Position numbers and translations under genes: made by a program. Source: Serripes groenlandicus (Eukaryota > Mollusca > Bivalvia > Cardiida > Cardiidae). Taken from it: a stretch of 64,000 nt of DNA. This document shows, piece after piece, positions 12,032 through 22,707 of the stretch. The stretch is from positions 43,339,425-43,403,424 of the forward strand of contig JASEVX010000013.1 of the NCBI GenBank assembly GCA_031761405.1, read 5' to 3'. Below the pieces are notes generated by a model. That model searched no databases. It saw only the letters and a list, made by a program, of their open reading frames with translations, and was not told the DNA's origin. The first letter of the stretch is position 1. Every line of letters starts with the position of its first letter.

Positions 12032-13747
12032 TTAATTTTCATTGATTTTAAACACCAAGAGTGATGTCGAATACTGTCCTACAACGAGTGTCTTATCACT
12101 GGGTCTGTACGCCAGACAATAAGGCCAGTCAATTCCATCCTTAGAGGTTAAGAGAACCTTCTGTTTGGTACCGTCACTAGTCACCACGTGTAGATTGTTA
12201 TACCCATATCCACACACTATGAAGTTGTCATAGGAGTCAAACATCAAACCAAAACTACATTTAAGTTGACTGTCAGTATATGTATACAGTGTAGTTCCAG
12301 TGTTGTCAATACACTGCACGCCATGTGTATTCGTACTAACAACGATTCTGTCCCCGGTACTATTGACAGCTAGGTATAAAGGACTACCCTGACTAACGTT
12401 AAACGTGTTCACAGTGTCACCAGTCATAGTCAGTATCTTAACCGTTCCCCCGCATTCTGTATCATCACAACAATTGACGTATATTCTATCAGTTTTACAG
12501 TCAACACCCCAACACTTCATTCCGACAGAAATTGTGTTACCCTTCGCTATGGCCTCGGAAACATTCAAAAATTGAAGACATTTTCCATTTCGTTGACTCA
12601 CGATGACCTGGTTCTCGGAAACAACCGCCACATCCCAAACATGGTCAATTTTCATCTCGTTTTGTATTTTAAAGTCTTCTGAAAAGACTTTGACCAACTT
12701 ACTGCTATTACCTTCACACACGACTAATCGCCCGTCTGGCATAAACACGCATCCCGTGACACCACTAGTTGACCCAATATTAATGTCTCTCCTTGTCAAC
12801 GACGATATTTTCTGAAAACATATTTGAGAATCATCAGTTGAAATATTTTGAACACAGATACTTAGATCATCTGTGTTGAACGTACCCATTGAGGTTACTT
12901 CTGACATTAAGGTTACGAGATAGTCAGACTTGTGAAATTCTAACTTAGCTGGTTTTATTTCCTTCAGTATGTCGTCTTTCGCTTCTTTCCCTTCGTCGAG
13001 TTTGTGTTTCTCTTTCTTCATAAGGACAAACGCTGCTTCTTGATCTGCATTGTCCAGATATTCAAAACAATCAATAGTTTCTTTAATTTGGTCGCTCATT
13101 TCGTTTGTTGCTTTAATGTCGTTTTCAGTTTTAGTCGTTAGCTTCTCTTCTATGTCACAAATATTATCCTCCATATCTTTCGCCAATTTCTCAATCCATT
13201 CAATGACTTTTCTTTTCAATTCAATAACTTCCTGTTTTGATTCCTCGCAGCACTTGATTATCTGTCGCTTATCCCTTTCTCTTAAATTGTTAAGTTCTGT
13301 GATCTCTGTACTTAAGGACCTGATCTTCTGTAAAAATAATTCAACGTCGGATTTTGTCTTTGCTTCTCGCACAACCTCTTTCAACCCCTTGACTTCACAT
13401 CGTCTGTGTTTAAGTGTGCTGCAACGGGCACATGTGGCTACATCATGACTTAAACAGAACAGTGTAAGGGTGTCTGACTCATGGACTGTGCATCTCATGA
13501 CGGAAGAAATCAGTGCGTTCTGTTTAATCGACCTCCTCTTCAACACGTCGAATGGTTTAAGCTCATGCTCTCGTGTAGCTCTCAAACGTCGATGGACTTC
13601 TTCACACGTGTCGCATAGATATTCTGAACATACCTGACAGAAAGTCCCTGCATGTGTATTTACTCCTCCGAATTTACAAGGATCACACATCTTTGTAGGG
13701 TCTTCGTCTGACATGTTAGTCTGTTCAGCAATATTGGCTTCAGCCAT
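12032..13747 (-). CDS. TRIM-like protein 1: B-box1, B-box2, coiled coil, six-bladed propeller, no RING
   Basis: 571 aa in a single coding exon. B-box 1 is at about 21-61 (C21, C24, C37, C40, C45, C48, H52, H61). B-box 2 is at about 86-117 (C86, H89, C98, H101, C106, C109, H114, with C117 where His is usual). A coiled coil spans about 125-260. Six propeller-like repeats start near 329, 370, 412, 457, 498 and 542, each with a PDGR/SENQ/NSTGD-type turn, as in NHL or TolB-like folds. There is no RING before B-box 1, so E3 ligase activity of its own is unlikely. By analogy with TRIM proteins it would be cytosolic, oligomerise through the coiled coil and bind a ligand with the propeller. Compared with genes 2 and 3 it has a short in-frame expansion near 291-315 (two DD-S-IC-Q repeats). 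The ATG is conserved in all three paralogues. Its physiological role is unknown; innate immunity is inference from the family. Confidence 0.88.
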   Translation of the reverse strand: MAEANIAEQTNMSDEDPTKMCDPCKFGGVNTHAGTFCQVCSEYLCDTCEEVHRRLRATREHELKPFDVLKRRSIKQNALISSVMRCTVHESDTLTLFCLSHDVATCARCSTLKHRRCEVKGLKEVVREAKTKSDVELFLQKIRSLSTEITELNNLRERDKRQIIKCCEESKQEVIELKRKVIEWIEKLAKDMEDNICDIEEKLTTKTENDIKATNEMSDQIKETIDCFEYLDNADQEAAFVLMKKEKHKLDEGKEAKDDILKEIKPAKLEFHKSDYLVTLMSEVTSMGTFNTDDLSICVQNISTDDSQICFQKISSLTRRDINIGSTSGVTGCVFMPDGRLVVCEGNSSKLVKVFSEDFKIQNEMKIDHVWDVAVVSENQVIVSQRNGKCLQFLNVSEAIAKGNTISVGMKCWGVDCKTDRIYVNCCDDTECGGTVKILTMTGDTVNTFNVSQGSPLYLAVNSTGDRIVVSTNTHGVQCIDNTGTTLYTYTDSQLKCSFGLMFDSYDNFIVCGYGYNNLHVVTSDGTKQKVLLTSKDGIDWPYCLAYRPSDKTLVVGQYSTSLLVFKINEN

Positions 13748-13759
13748 TTTTTATAGAGT

Positions 13760-13847
13760 CTGAAATAGAATTAAACAAGACTGTTAATATTCTGGTGAAT
13801 AATTATTATTATTTAGTATAACATTGCGTAAAATCAGGTATACCTAC
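13760..13847 (-). other. Predicted 5'UTR intron of TRIM-like gene 1
   Basis: On the minus strand a donor GTAGGTATAC begins at 13847, and an acceptor tract ending TTCTATTTCAG finishes at 13760, 12 nt before the ATG. The length is 88 nt. The same arrangement occurs in gene 2 (94 nt) and gene 3 (94 nt). Conservation across three diverged copies supports a real intron. Confidence 0.6.
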
Positions 13848-13850
13848 CAT

Positions 13851-14068
13851 TGATTGATTGATTGGGGCTTGACGCCGTTTTCAACAATTTGTCAGTCATA
13901 TCACAGCGGCTAGTTCACCTACTCGTGTGTTTAATAGCTTTCTCACACCTGTAGTCCGCACAACATACTTTCCAAGCACTTGGCGGCTTTTCCACATAGA
14001 CTGTCAAACGTCGTAAAGAATGTCTGCCGAGATGGGATTCGAACTCACAAACCCTGGATTAACAGCCA
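13851..14068 (-). mobile_element. tRNA-derived SINE (family A), 5' truncated, against the TRIM1 5' exon
   Basis: Read on the minus strand it has a tRNA-like B box (GAGTTCGAATCCC) near its head, a body with GTGTGAGAAAG and AGGTGAACTAG, the tail hairpin CGGCGT-type/ACGCCG and an (AATC)n end at 13851. The A-box end is missing and replaced by the 41-bp satellite. It resembles molluscan V-type SINEs such as RUDI, though I cannot confirm the family. Its 3' end lies 4 nt from the predicted splice donor of gene 1, in the gene's sense orientation. Confidence 0.8.
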
Positions 14069-14069
14069 A

Positions 14070-15720
14070 TATTTGCCGGTTAATATCTCGTATTAAGTTT
14101 CCAACCCCGATGTGTGCCGGTTAATATCTCTTATTAAGCTATACAACCTAATATTTACAGGTTAGATCTACTATTAAGCTTCCAAACCCAGTATATGCCT
14201 GTTAGTATCTCTTATTAAGCTATACAACCTAATATTTACAGGTTTAAATCTACTATTAAGCTTCCAAACCCAGTATATGCCTGTTAGTATCTCTTATAAA
14301 GCTATACAACCTAATATTTACAGGTTAGATCTACTATTAAGCTTCCAAACCCAGTATATGCCTGTTAGTATCTCTTATTAAGCTATACAACCTAATATTT
14401 ACAGGTTAGATCTACTATTAAGCTTCCAAACCCAGTATATGCCTGTTAGTATCTCTTATTAAGTTATACAACCTAATATTTACAGGTTTAAATCTACTAT
14501 TAAGTTATACAACCCCGATGTGTGCCGGTTAATATCTCTTATTAAGTTATACAACCTAATATCTACAGGTTAAATCTACTATTAAGCTTCCAAACCCAGT
14601 ATATGCCTGTTAGTATCTCTTATAAAGCTATACAACCTAATATTTACAGGTTAGATCTACTATTAAGCTTCCAAACCCAGTATATGCCTGTTAGTATCTC
14701 TTATAAAGCTATACAACCTAATATGTACAGGTTAGATCTACTATTAAGCTTCCAAACCCAGTATATGCCTGTTAGTATCTCTTATAAAGCTATACAACCT
14801 AATATTTACAGGTTAGATCTACTATTAAGCTTCCAAACCCAGTATATGCCTGTTAGTATCTCTTATAAAGTTATACAACCTAATATTTACAGGTTAGATC
14901 TACTATTAAGTTTCCAACCCCGATGTGTGCCGGTTAATATCTCTTATTAAGCTATACAACCTAATATTTACAGGTTAGATCTACTATTAAGCTATACAAC
15001 CTAATATTTACAGGTTAGATCTACTATTAAGCTTCCAAACCCAGTATATGCCTGTTAGTATCTCTTATAAAGTTATACAACCTAATATTTACAGGTTAGA
15101 TCTACTATTAAGTTTCCAACCCCGATGTGTGCCGGTTAATATCTCTTAATAAGCTACACAACCTAATATTTACAGGTTAGATCTACTATTAAGCTATACA
15201 ACCTAATATTTACAGGTTAGATCTACTATTAAGCTTTCAAACCCAGTATATGCCTGTTAGTATCTCTTATAAAGCTTACAACCGAATATGTGTCAGTTAA
15301 TATTTCTAATTAGGCTTCCCAACTTAATATTTCCCGGTTAATATCCTTAATTAAGCTTTCAAACACAATATTTGCCGGTTAATATCTCTTATTATGCTTC
15401 CAATCGTATTGTTTTACGGTTAACATCTCTAACTAAGCTTCCAAACCCTATAATTGCCTGCTCATAGCTCTTATTAATCGTTCAATCCCGATATTTGCCG
15501 GTTAATATCTCTAATTAAGCTTCCAAATCCGATATCTGCCGGTTAATATCTCTCTAACTAAGCTTCAAACCCCAATATTTACCGGTTAATATCTCTCTTA
15601 TTAAGCACCCAAACCTGTACTTGCCTATTAATATCTCTTATTGACCTTCGAAACGCAATATTGCCAGTCAATATCTCTTATTAATCTGCCAAACTCGATA
15701 TTCAACGGTTATTATTATAT
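14070..15720. repeat. 41-bp satellite with an 82-bp dimer form
   Basis: Monomers of about 41 bp each contain ATTAAGCT and a GTTA block. In the centre two types alternate, TTCCAAACCCAGTATATGCC and ATACAACCTAATATTTACAG, making an 82-83 bp dimer. Toward 15300-15720 the units are older single monomers (TTTGCCGGTTAATATCTC). The old edge next to a homogenised dimeric centre is the usual satellite pattern. The 115-codon frame at 14603-14950 is a repeat by-product. Confidence 0.93.
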
Positions 15721-16024
15721 AAACTAATAGACGCTTTTTCATTGACTAAAAAGTAACTTTTTAGAAAAAATATCTTGCGATATGCACCGTTTTTTTCTGA
15801 TATGCACCAGTTTTATAAATAATAGCAGCGGAAGATCGGGGAATCCCATGAGCCGCCTATTAATATCCTTCTCCTTTATCCGTACGCTACGGAATTTTCC
15901 GACGCGCGTTCCGAATGACCACGGAAACTTCCGAAGCTCGTTCGGATGATCATGATTAAATACAATCAAGCGTTTGACTTCCATTGATCATTTACTGTGT
16001 TTCCAAATGACATTAACTGTTAAA
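15721..16024. other. Unique segment with repeated GATATGCACC motifs
   Basis: GATATGCACC occurs twice at about 15779-15812 and again, in both orientations, in the hairpin at 16102-16209. An 81-codon minus-strand frame (15739-15984) is basic and unrecognised. These may be the edges of an unidentified DNA element. Confidence 0.35.
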
Positions 16025-16093
16025 ATGGAAAACGAACCGCCACCAACGCGCTTTGCGAACCTTTCGGGGGAAGATAAATTGAGGGTTATATAA
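16025..16093 (+). other. Short ORF, possible truncated first exon of a mobile-element protein
   Basis: A 22-codon frame starts MENEPPPTRF and continues ANLSGEDKLRVI before a stop, 9 bp from the hairpin. The RF-x2-L-x2-ED pattern recalls, from memory only, N-termini of some invertebrate tyrosine-recombinase or KIAA1958-like proteins. This is weak. It may equally be chance. Confidence 0.18.
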
Positions 16094-16101
16094 TAAGACA
16101 G

Positions 16102-16209
16102 TTATGGGCTTTTCAGCTGTTATACATGATGTTGATATGCACCAAAAAAATCATTATTGACCTCGGCTGGTGCATATCACATCATGTTTAACAGCTGAAA
16201 AGTCCATAA
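16102..16209. repeat. Long hairpin: ~42-bp arms, ~24-nt loop
   Basis: The left arm 16102-16144 and right arm 16168-16209 are reverse complements with one indel and two mismatches. They include TTTTCAGCTGTTA and GATATGCACCA. Such a high-identity hairpin could be a fold-back element, a fresh inverted duplication or a structured transcript. I see no mature-miRNA evidence. Confidence 0.85.
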
Positions 16210-17479
16210 TTGTATAATATTGTACTTAAAAGAAAACAGAGGATACTCAAGGAACGTTTCTGTACAGTTTGAGTTAAATTGACCAAGCAGTTTAGGAGGA
16301 GATATTTCTAAAATGTTGAAACCGGACAGCAAATAATCACGAAAGCATCATCCGAACCAGCTTCGGAAGTTTCTATGTATTTTTCTAAGTCGAAAAAGGG
16401 GCAATTATTCTGTCAAAATCGTTCACACATGTTGTACTTAATGCCGTTCTGCCGAATTTGGACAACCGGTTACTACACCCAGCCGGCGTTAGAATGTCCA
16501 GAGTATGTTCCGGCTGCCAAGTAAAGCGGAAGACCAACACAGGATTGATACTGCTCGAGTTAAAGAATGAAGGCGATAACCTAACATGTGACATGGGAAG
16601 GTCACAAACTCTAGCTTCAAATTTCACTAGTTTCCGTTCTGCCAAGTTCCGGCAGTCGACTGCAAAACCAAGCCAGATTTAGCCAACAGAAAATTGTCAA
16701 TTATTCGAGAAAGATGCGTGGTACATGCATGCCTATCAATTGCAATCGCTTTGGGTTGCACTAGTTGTCGTCATAGCGAGTTACATAAGTAGAGAGCAAA
16801 ATCCTGACATAATTTTCAAAAGAACCAAGACAGTGTGCCTGCACATACTTCATACGGTTCAGGCGTTTTGGAATCGATTGTTTTAACTGGCCAGAGAAGC
16901 GGGAACGACGGCTTTTACGGCTTGGTAATACAGCCGAAGTATTCGGAACTGCGGCTTGTTGATACAGCAGAAATGGCCTGAACTCTATTTGTTCCGGCTT
17001 GTTAATACAGCCGGCTGAACTATCCATGACTCCGGCTATTTTGCCGATTTTTACGCACATCTATCAAGGTACAATGGATCAAAATCGATATCTCCATATC
17101 CAGATACGTCCAATGAAATACGGTGAACATATTAAACGACGCTTATAACAGTTTAATGTAAACTATGTAAACTAGGATATTTGATAGTGGTATAAATATA
17201 AGGGTTTATTTCGTCTACTGTTGTGTGGGTTAAGGTGACTACGGTACTTTCAACATTATTTATGTTATATCACGGCGGTATCGGCATGAAATACTATTAT
17301 TACTGGAAAGTTTATCCTGACACCGGTTCCCAAGGTGTCATGTCTCCACCAGATTCCAGACCATCATGGAGAGAAGCCACTATCAGCGAGTTTAAAATAA
17401 TTGTCCTGACCTTGCTTGGGATCGAATCCGAGCGCAAATAGTAATCATATACATGCTCATTAAGACAAATATATGTACG
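16210..17479. other. Unassigned region with CCGGCTG-rich motifs
   Basis: Several open frames on both strands (16385-16645, 16458-16682, 16761-17060, 17223-17441) overlap each other and show no domain. The recurring CCGGCTG and GCCGGAGT words reappear at 21060-21440, so this is probably old repeated sequence rather than a gene. Confidence 0.35.
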
Positions 17480-18900
17480 CTTAGTGGTATTGCCTTCGAT
17501 TCTGTTCATTTAGAAACTGTTTTGCTAGAAGGAAAAATGTCAGTTGCTTAGTAGCTCCTGTGAATTATGTTAGAATCAGTATTTAAAGTGAGACGAAACA
17601 GACTCACCGTAAATATATCCCTTCTCGTACTGATAACGCCCCTCGTTCCGTTTCCTGACGTAAATTCACTATAATCTTGTCACATGAAGATAAACTACAT
17701 GTACTAGTATATAGATAACGAGATCAGACATCAACTATCCTGGGTTCAAAATGTGAACCGCAAGTATGATTTTTATATTAATTGTTACCTGTTTAATTGA
17801 TGGGTGTTTTTAAGCCGTTTTCAACAATTGTTCAGTTATATCACGGCGTTTCCTGGGTAAATTACCAGTACTGCTGGTTCATTATTCCTAACAACAGCAA
17901 GTAAGAGTAACAAGGAAGGCAGCCATTACTACCATTTTTTTTAAAGTCTTTGGAATGACCCGATCGGGGATCAAACCAACGACCTCCCAAACCCGAGGTG
18001 GAGGATACTTGTTTAAATAGAAGTACTTATTGATGTCAGGACCTAAATGGAAACGTCAACACAACTACACCTGAATGAACGAATATGGTGTATTTTTGTT
18101 TATATATAACACTAGGCTATTATTTAATCAAATCTTAAGCGAGTAAGTTGTAATGTGATATTCAATTGACCGTGGACACCTGAATATGTTATTCGTATCC
18201 CTATATTCGACTTTATGTAGATACGTACCTCCGAGCCCGTCCATAGACTTATAAATTGCCAACTTGTATCACACCATCACATTTAATATGGAAGAAAATC
18301 ATTGTGAAAACTTTGCTGCATTAACATGAATATAACCCGAATTAAACATGTTTGTGTCTAGACAGAGTTAATAGCTCATCTTTTGATAGAAAGTATCACT
18401 TGGTGTTCATCATCTAGCATGTATTTATACCAGCTTTGATTTCCATTGCAAATAATCAATTAATATTCTTGGGGGTGAAGGTTCCAGAAATCCGCGTTTA
18501 ACTCCTTCCCTTAATACAATAAAGCATACATCGACCGTGATTTAATATAAGCTAAAAGCTTGTCTCGCAATTGAGCCGCATGACTGACATCAATCTACTA
18601 TCTTGACTCATATTGGGGATATTTTTTGACCATGTATATATGTATATATGTCAGGCTGCAATATAAATAGCTTAATTTAATCGCGTCATCCGGTACCTAT
18701 CCAGAATGTAAAAGAATAAATCATCTGCTTACACATAGCCTGATCTCAAGCTACTACCTTGACTGATATTTGGGGGATGCTTATAAACCATGCAGGCTTG
18801 AATATATAATATTGTAATGTAACTAGTTTATTTATCTGGCAGCAATTATATCTCTTATTAGGCTATCAAACCACATATCTGGCAGCAAATATATCTCTTA
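17480..18900. repeat. Segmental duplication, copy A (compact)
   Basis: It matches, in the same order, blocks of 21925-29140: TTCGATTCTGTTCATTT plus GTCAGTTGCTTAG, then CGTAAATATAT-CCTTCTCGT, CTTGTCACATGAAGATAA, a SINE, GCGAGTAAGTTG with ATTGACCGTGGACA, TACCTCCGAGC-CGTCCATA, GATAGAAAGTATCAC and finally GTCATCC-ATACCTAT. This copy has one of each block, while copy B has tandem expansions. Confidence 0.8.
17797..18010 (-). mobile_element. tRNA-derived SINE (family B)
   Basis: Read on the minus strand it has a B box GGTTTGATCCC (17967-17977) and a body containing ATGGTAGTAATGGCTGCC and GGTAATTTACCCAGG. It ends in the tail ACGCCGTGATATAACTGAAC...GTTGAAAACGGC that family A also carries. Two SINE families sharing one 3' tail suggests a shared LINE partner. 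Confidence 0.75.
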
Positions 18901-18926
18901 TGAGGCTATCAAATCACATATCTGGC

Positions 18927-18934
18927 AGCATTGA

Positions 18935-18965
<31 letters not shown>

Positions 18966-19045
18966 TGATTACGACGATGATGATGATAATACTAATGATG
19001 ATAATGGTGGTAATGATGAGAATGATGATGGTGAGAATAATAATA
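18927..19045. repeat. (GAT)n microsatellite
   Basis: Degenerate GAT/AAT trinucleotide repeats. The acidic open frame over it (18931-19131) is low-complexity and not a gene. Confidence 0.9.
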
Positions 19046-19149
19046 ACAAGTTAATGTCGTACTGCAAGCAATACAAAAGTCCCCTACCGGACGAGGACAG
19101 CCATATTGTGTATTGTATGTACATTTGTTGACAAAAACAGCAATGCACT

Positions 19150-20397
19150 GCATAAATGTTGGATACAGTCCTATCAAACATTTCTCATTTCGACGTTTGA
19201 CCTGTAAGTTTGACCTGGACATTCTAGTTACACATGTCACCTCATCATGGTGAACATGTGTTCCCGGTAACTTGGGAATTATGTGATGCATGATTTCTCA
19301 TTTCGACCTTTGACCTCTAAGTGTGACCTTGACCTTTGAGGTACAGGCCTGTGTCTTGTGTGTCACATGTTACCTCATCATGGTGAACATGCCTTCCCGG
19401 TAACTTGGGAATTATGTGATGCATGGTTTCTCATTTCGACCTTTGACCTCTAAGTGTGACCTTGACCTTTGAGGTACAGGCCTGTGTCTTGTGTGCCACA
19501 TGTTACCTCATCATGGTTAACATGTGTGCCCAGTAACTTGGGAATCCTATGATGTATAGTTGAGATGCGGGCCGGACAAGGTACAGTCCTAGCAAACAGT
19601 TCTCATTTGACCTTTGACTTCTAAGTGTGACCTCGATATTTGAGGTACAGGCCTGGGACGCGTGTGCGACACATTACCTTATGATGGTGAACCTGTGTGC
19701 CTAGTAACTTGGGAATGCTATGATGCAAGGTTGAGATGCAGGCCAGACAAGGTACAGTCCTATTAAACAGTATTCATTATTACCTCTAAGTGGGACCTTG
19801 ACATTTGAGGTACAGGCCTGGGTCTTGAGAGCGACACGCTGCCTCATCATAGTCAACGTTTGTGCCAAGTTTCATGGACATCCTATAATGCATGGTTGAT
19901 ATGCGGGTCGGCGCGGTACAGTCCTATCAAACATTACTCATTTTGACATTTGACCTCTAAATGTGATCTTGACATTTGAGGTGAACATTTGTGCCAAGTA
20001 ACTTGGGAATCCTATGATGCATGGTTGAGATGTGAGCCGGATAAGGTATAGTCCTATCAAACAGTACTCATTTTGACCTTTGACCTCTAAGTGTGACCTT
20101 GACATTTGAGGTACAGGCCTGGGTCTTTAACATGACACGTTGCCTTATCATGGTGAACGTTTGTGCCAAGTTTCTTGAAAATCCGATGATGCATGGTGGA
20201 GATGCGAGCCGGACAAGGTAATCCTATTAAACAGTACTCATTCTGACCTTTGACCTCTTAGAGTGACCTTGACATTTGAGGTACAGTCCTGGGTCTTGTG
20301 CGCGACACGCCGCCTCATCATGGTGAACGTTTGTGCTAAGTTTCTGTCAAATCCTATGATGCATGGTTAAGATGTGGGCCGGACAAGGTTAGGTGGG
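19150..20397. repeat. Tandem dispersed repeat with DR1-like motif, eight units
   Basis: Eight diverged units of about 105-180 bp begin near 19184, 19287, 19427, 19595, 19770, 19950, 20066 and 20234. A full unit has TTTGACCTCTAAGTGTGACC, TTGACATTTGAGGTACAG, a GCGACAC segment, CTCATCATGGTGAAC, GTGCCAAGT and ATCCTATGATGCATGG. TGACCTTTGACCT recurs in most units. This looks like a repeat type common in bivalve genomes (from general knowledge). No coding content. Confidence 0.85.
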
Positions 20398-20413
20398 ACT
20401 GACAGACAGACAT

Positions 20414-20452
<39 letters not shown>
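20398..20452. repeat. (GACA)n microsatellite
   Basis: GACAGACA repeats terminate the last unit of the DR1-type repeat and are followed by ACTAGTCTTCGACTGGTAGG, a small inverted repeat. This looks like the element's own 3' end. Confidence 0.9.
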
Positions 20453-20502
20453 TAATCGATTAAACCTATAGTCCCCAAACTAGTCTTCGACTGGTAGGGG
20501 AC

Positions 20503-20903
20503 TAATAATGATGATGGTTAAGACGAGGATCTTTATTATGATTATGAATGTGATAATGATTATGATAATGGTGAATCGGACGCTCTACAAGTACACCACC
20601 GACGCGGTTTGATGATTATAATGATGACGATGATGATGACGATGATGATAAAGACGATGATGAGAATTATAGTATCAATGATGGCACTGATGATGAAGAT
20701 AATGATGACTCGGACGTTATACCAGTACACCTACGACGCGGTTTGATGATTATAATAATGATGATGACGATAATGTTATCATTAATGATGATTATGATGC
20801 TGATAGTGATGATAGTGATGCTGATGACGATTGTGATTATGGTTATGATGATGATGATGATGATGATGGTTATGATTGATGCTGCTGATGATGCTTATAG
20901 TCT

Positions 20904-20940
<37 letters not shown>

Positions 20941-20978
20941 ATGGAGGAGGAGGAGGAAGAGGATCATGATTATAGAAA
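20503..20978. repeat. (GAT)n microsatellite, compound
   Basis: Long degenerate GAT/GAC/AAT runs are interrupted twice by a CGGACG-TACAAGTACACC-CGACGCGGTTTGATGAT segment (about 20578-20612 and 20710-20745). That segment is a larger duplicated unit inside the microsatellite. Frames on both strands (for example 20743-20982) are low-complexity artefacts. Confidence 0.9.
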
Positions 20979-20979
20979 A

Positions 20980-21475
20980 TGAGAACTTGATGTACAGGGC
21001 TGTCTTCCAAAACCATACACGTAATACGATATTTAAGATATCGTAAAAATACCATGAAAAAGGTTGAAGTTAATCCGGCTGTATTAACCAGCCGGAGTAT
21101 CAACTAGTCATAACAGCCGGAGGTCCGGCTACAACGGCTCTTCATCCCTTGTCGAACAGTTAACTCGGACAAGTGTCAGCCCTATAAATTATCGGCAGGG
21201 ATATTGTCTTTAATTTACTATTCGGGTGGGATATTGCAACCGACTGATGAAATTCACCTAAATGGTAACTAACACGAAGCGCTGGCATTTGAAACGCACA
21301 AACATGCCACTCATGTCCTTTGTCACGAAAAATAAGCGCTGAAAATTGCTCGAGGGAGAAATTCCGTCGGTCTAACTCAAACTGAGTTTTGCAGCCAGCT
21401 GCCGAAACTTGACCGGCCGGAAATTGTCGCTCCTATCTTCATTTTTGCAATCCTATTGTTCGAGATATATTGAGG
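20980..21475. other. Unassigned region
   Basis: It contains a small palindrome ACGATATTTAAGATATCGT near 21028 and CCGGCTGTATTAACCAGCCGG near 21072, a perfect-looking 21-bp hairpin. It shares CCGGCTG words with 16.2-17.1 kb. No gene seen. Confidence 0.4.
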
Positions 21476-21763
21476 CGAGCCCCCCGACAGCTCAATCGTC
21501 AGCGAAGCAGGCTTTCAATCAAGTGGTTTTGAGTTCGAACCCCAGCTCGTCCAACATTCTTTCCGTCTTTGACAAAAGTCCATGTGACAAGCGTCATTCG
21601 TCTTCATCCAATGTGCTAAGAGACTATTTGGAAATGCAGCCAATGGGTTTGAAAGTCTATTGTGTGGAGTACTGGTCTGAGAGAGCCATGAAACACAGGT
21701 AGGTGAACTGACCGCCGTGATATGACTGAACAATTTGCGAAATACGGGGTAAAACCCAAATCA
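21476..21763 (+). mobile_element. tRNA-derived SINE (family A), old copy
   Basis: tRNA-like head GCCCCCCGACAGCTCAAT and B box GAGTTCGAACCCC (21531-21543), then ACAAGCGTCATTCGTCTTC, GTGTGGAGTACTGGTCTGAG, AGGTGAACTGACCGCCGTGA and the tail hairpin ending near AAAACCCAAATC. Order and length (about 288 bp) match the copy at 57368-57671. It is more mutated than the others. Confidence 0.82.
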
Positions 21764-22133
21764 CTCGAGATAAATGGATTGGGTGACTTAATAGTGTATG
21801 CCAGGAGCAACCGCCTTAATGTTGCATCATGTCCTGTTTCAGCGGATTTCGGCAGCTGGCAGCTAAACTTGGCCAGAGTAGGAATTTTCCGGATATGTAC
21901 CGATTGTGTTCGTTTAATGTTTACGCTTTCGATTCTGTTCATTTAAAACCTTTCTTTACAATAAAAAATAGAAAAATGTCAGTTGCTTAGTACGAAAAAA
22001 TCCCATGAATGGGTTTTTTCGCATATAGGTAACAGGTGTGAGAATTTTTTTTCTTTTTTTTTTTTCAATAACCCATGAAGCTTTCTGAAATGAAACTGGA
22101 AAAATCCATTGGGGCCGCCATTTTAGATATGTA

Positions 22134-22290
22134 TAAAAAGCAGACGAAAAACACAGATTGAAAAATATTGTCGGCTTTTTAATCATTTTTTTTAAAATCG
22201 GTTTGTTTGGGTATGTATACAAGGAGCAGAAAAACACGGATTGAAAATTATTGTCGTCTTTTTAATAATTTTTTTATAAAATCGATATTT
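22134..22290. repeat. ~85-bp tandem duplication
   Basis: Two adjacent copies share GCAGAMGAAAAACAC, GGATTGAAAAT-ATTGTCG and CTTTTTAAT-ATTTTTTT. They lie inside the insertion unique to copy B. Confidence 0.7.
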
Positions 22291-22591
22291 AAGATAATTA
22301 AAGTGCTGTGTTTGTGGGAATCAACATTTGTACGAAAAGTTAAAAATAAATGGAAATCTGTAAGATATATGTTTTCCCGTTCGTCAAAAAAACAACAGCA
22401 TTAGCCTTCTACGCCCGAAACTACATTTTGACTGTATCGTAGCCAAAGAAGGACGTGACGTCATTTCCGTTACACTTCATCTTGGCATAACGTCAATGGA
22501 GCGACGTCGTTTCCCGCAACAAAGTGGTATCAACATGAAAGACCCCAAATTCCTATACATGAGCTACTCATTCAAAGTATAATTATTTATC

Positions 22592-22707
22592 AAACATTGT
22601 GGCAAAAGGATAACTTTCTCATAAGGAGCAATTGTTCTTGTGGCGACAATCTTTTCCTAAATCGTCTGTTGCATAGGCCTCAGAAACCGTCTCTAATAGG
22701 GAAAGGG
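22592..22707 (+). mobile_element. Half copy of the TTAA-type fold-back MITE
   Basis: CATTGTGGCAAAAGGATAA, AATTGTTCTTGTGGCGACAA, CGTCTGTTGCA and the terminal TAGGGAAAGGG match the second half of the complete copies. The first terminus is missing. Confidence 0.6.

Noticed and set aside
13050..13448. Antisense frames over the TRIM-like genes (also 34212-34715 and 58716-59195)
   Set aside because: They are shadows of the coiled-coil codons on the opposite strand.
14603..14950. 115-codon frame with ISYKAIQPN repeats
   Set aside because: Lies wholly in the 41/82-bp satellite.
18931..21103. Acidic Asp-rich and His-rich frames
   Set aside because: They come from GAT microsatellites.
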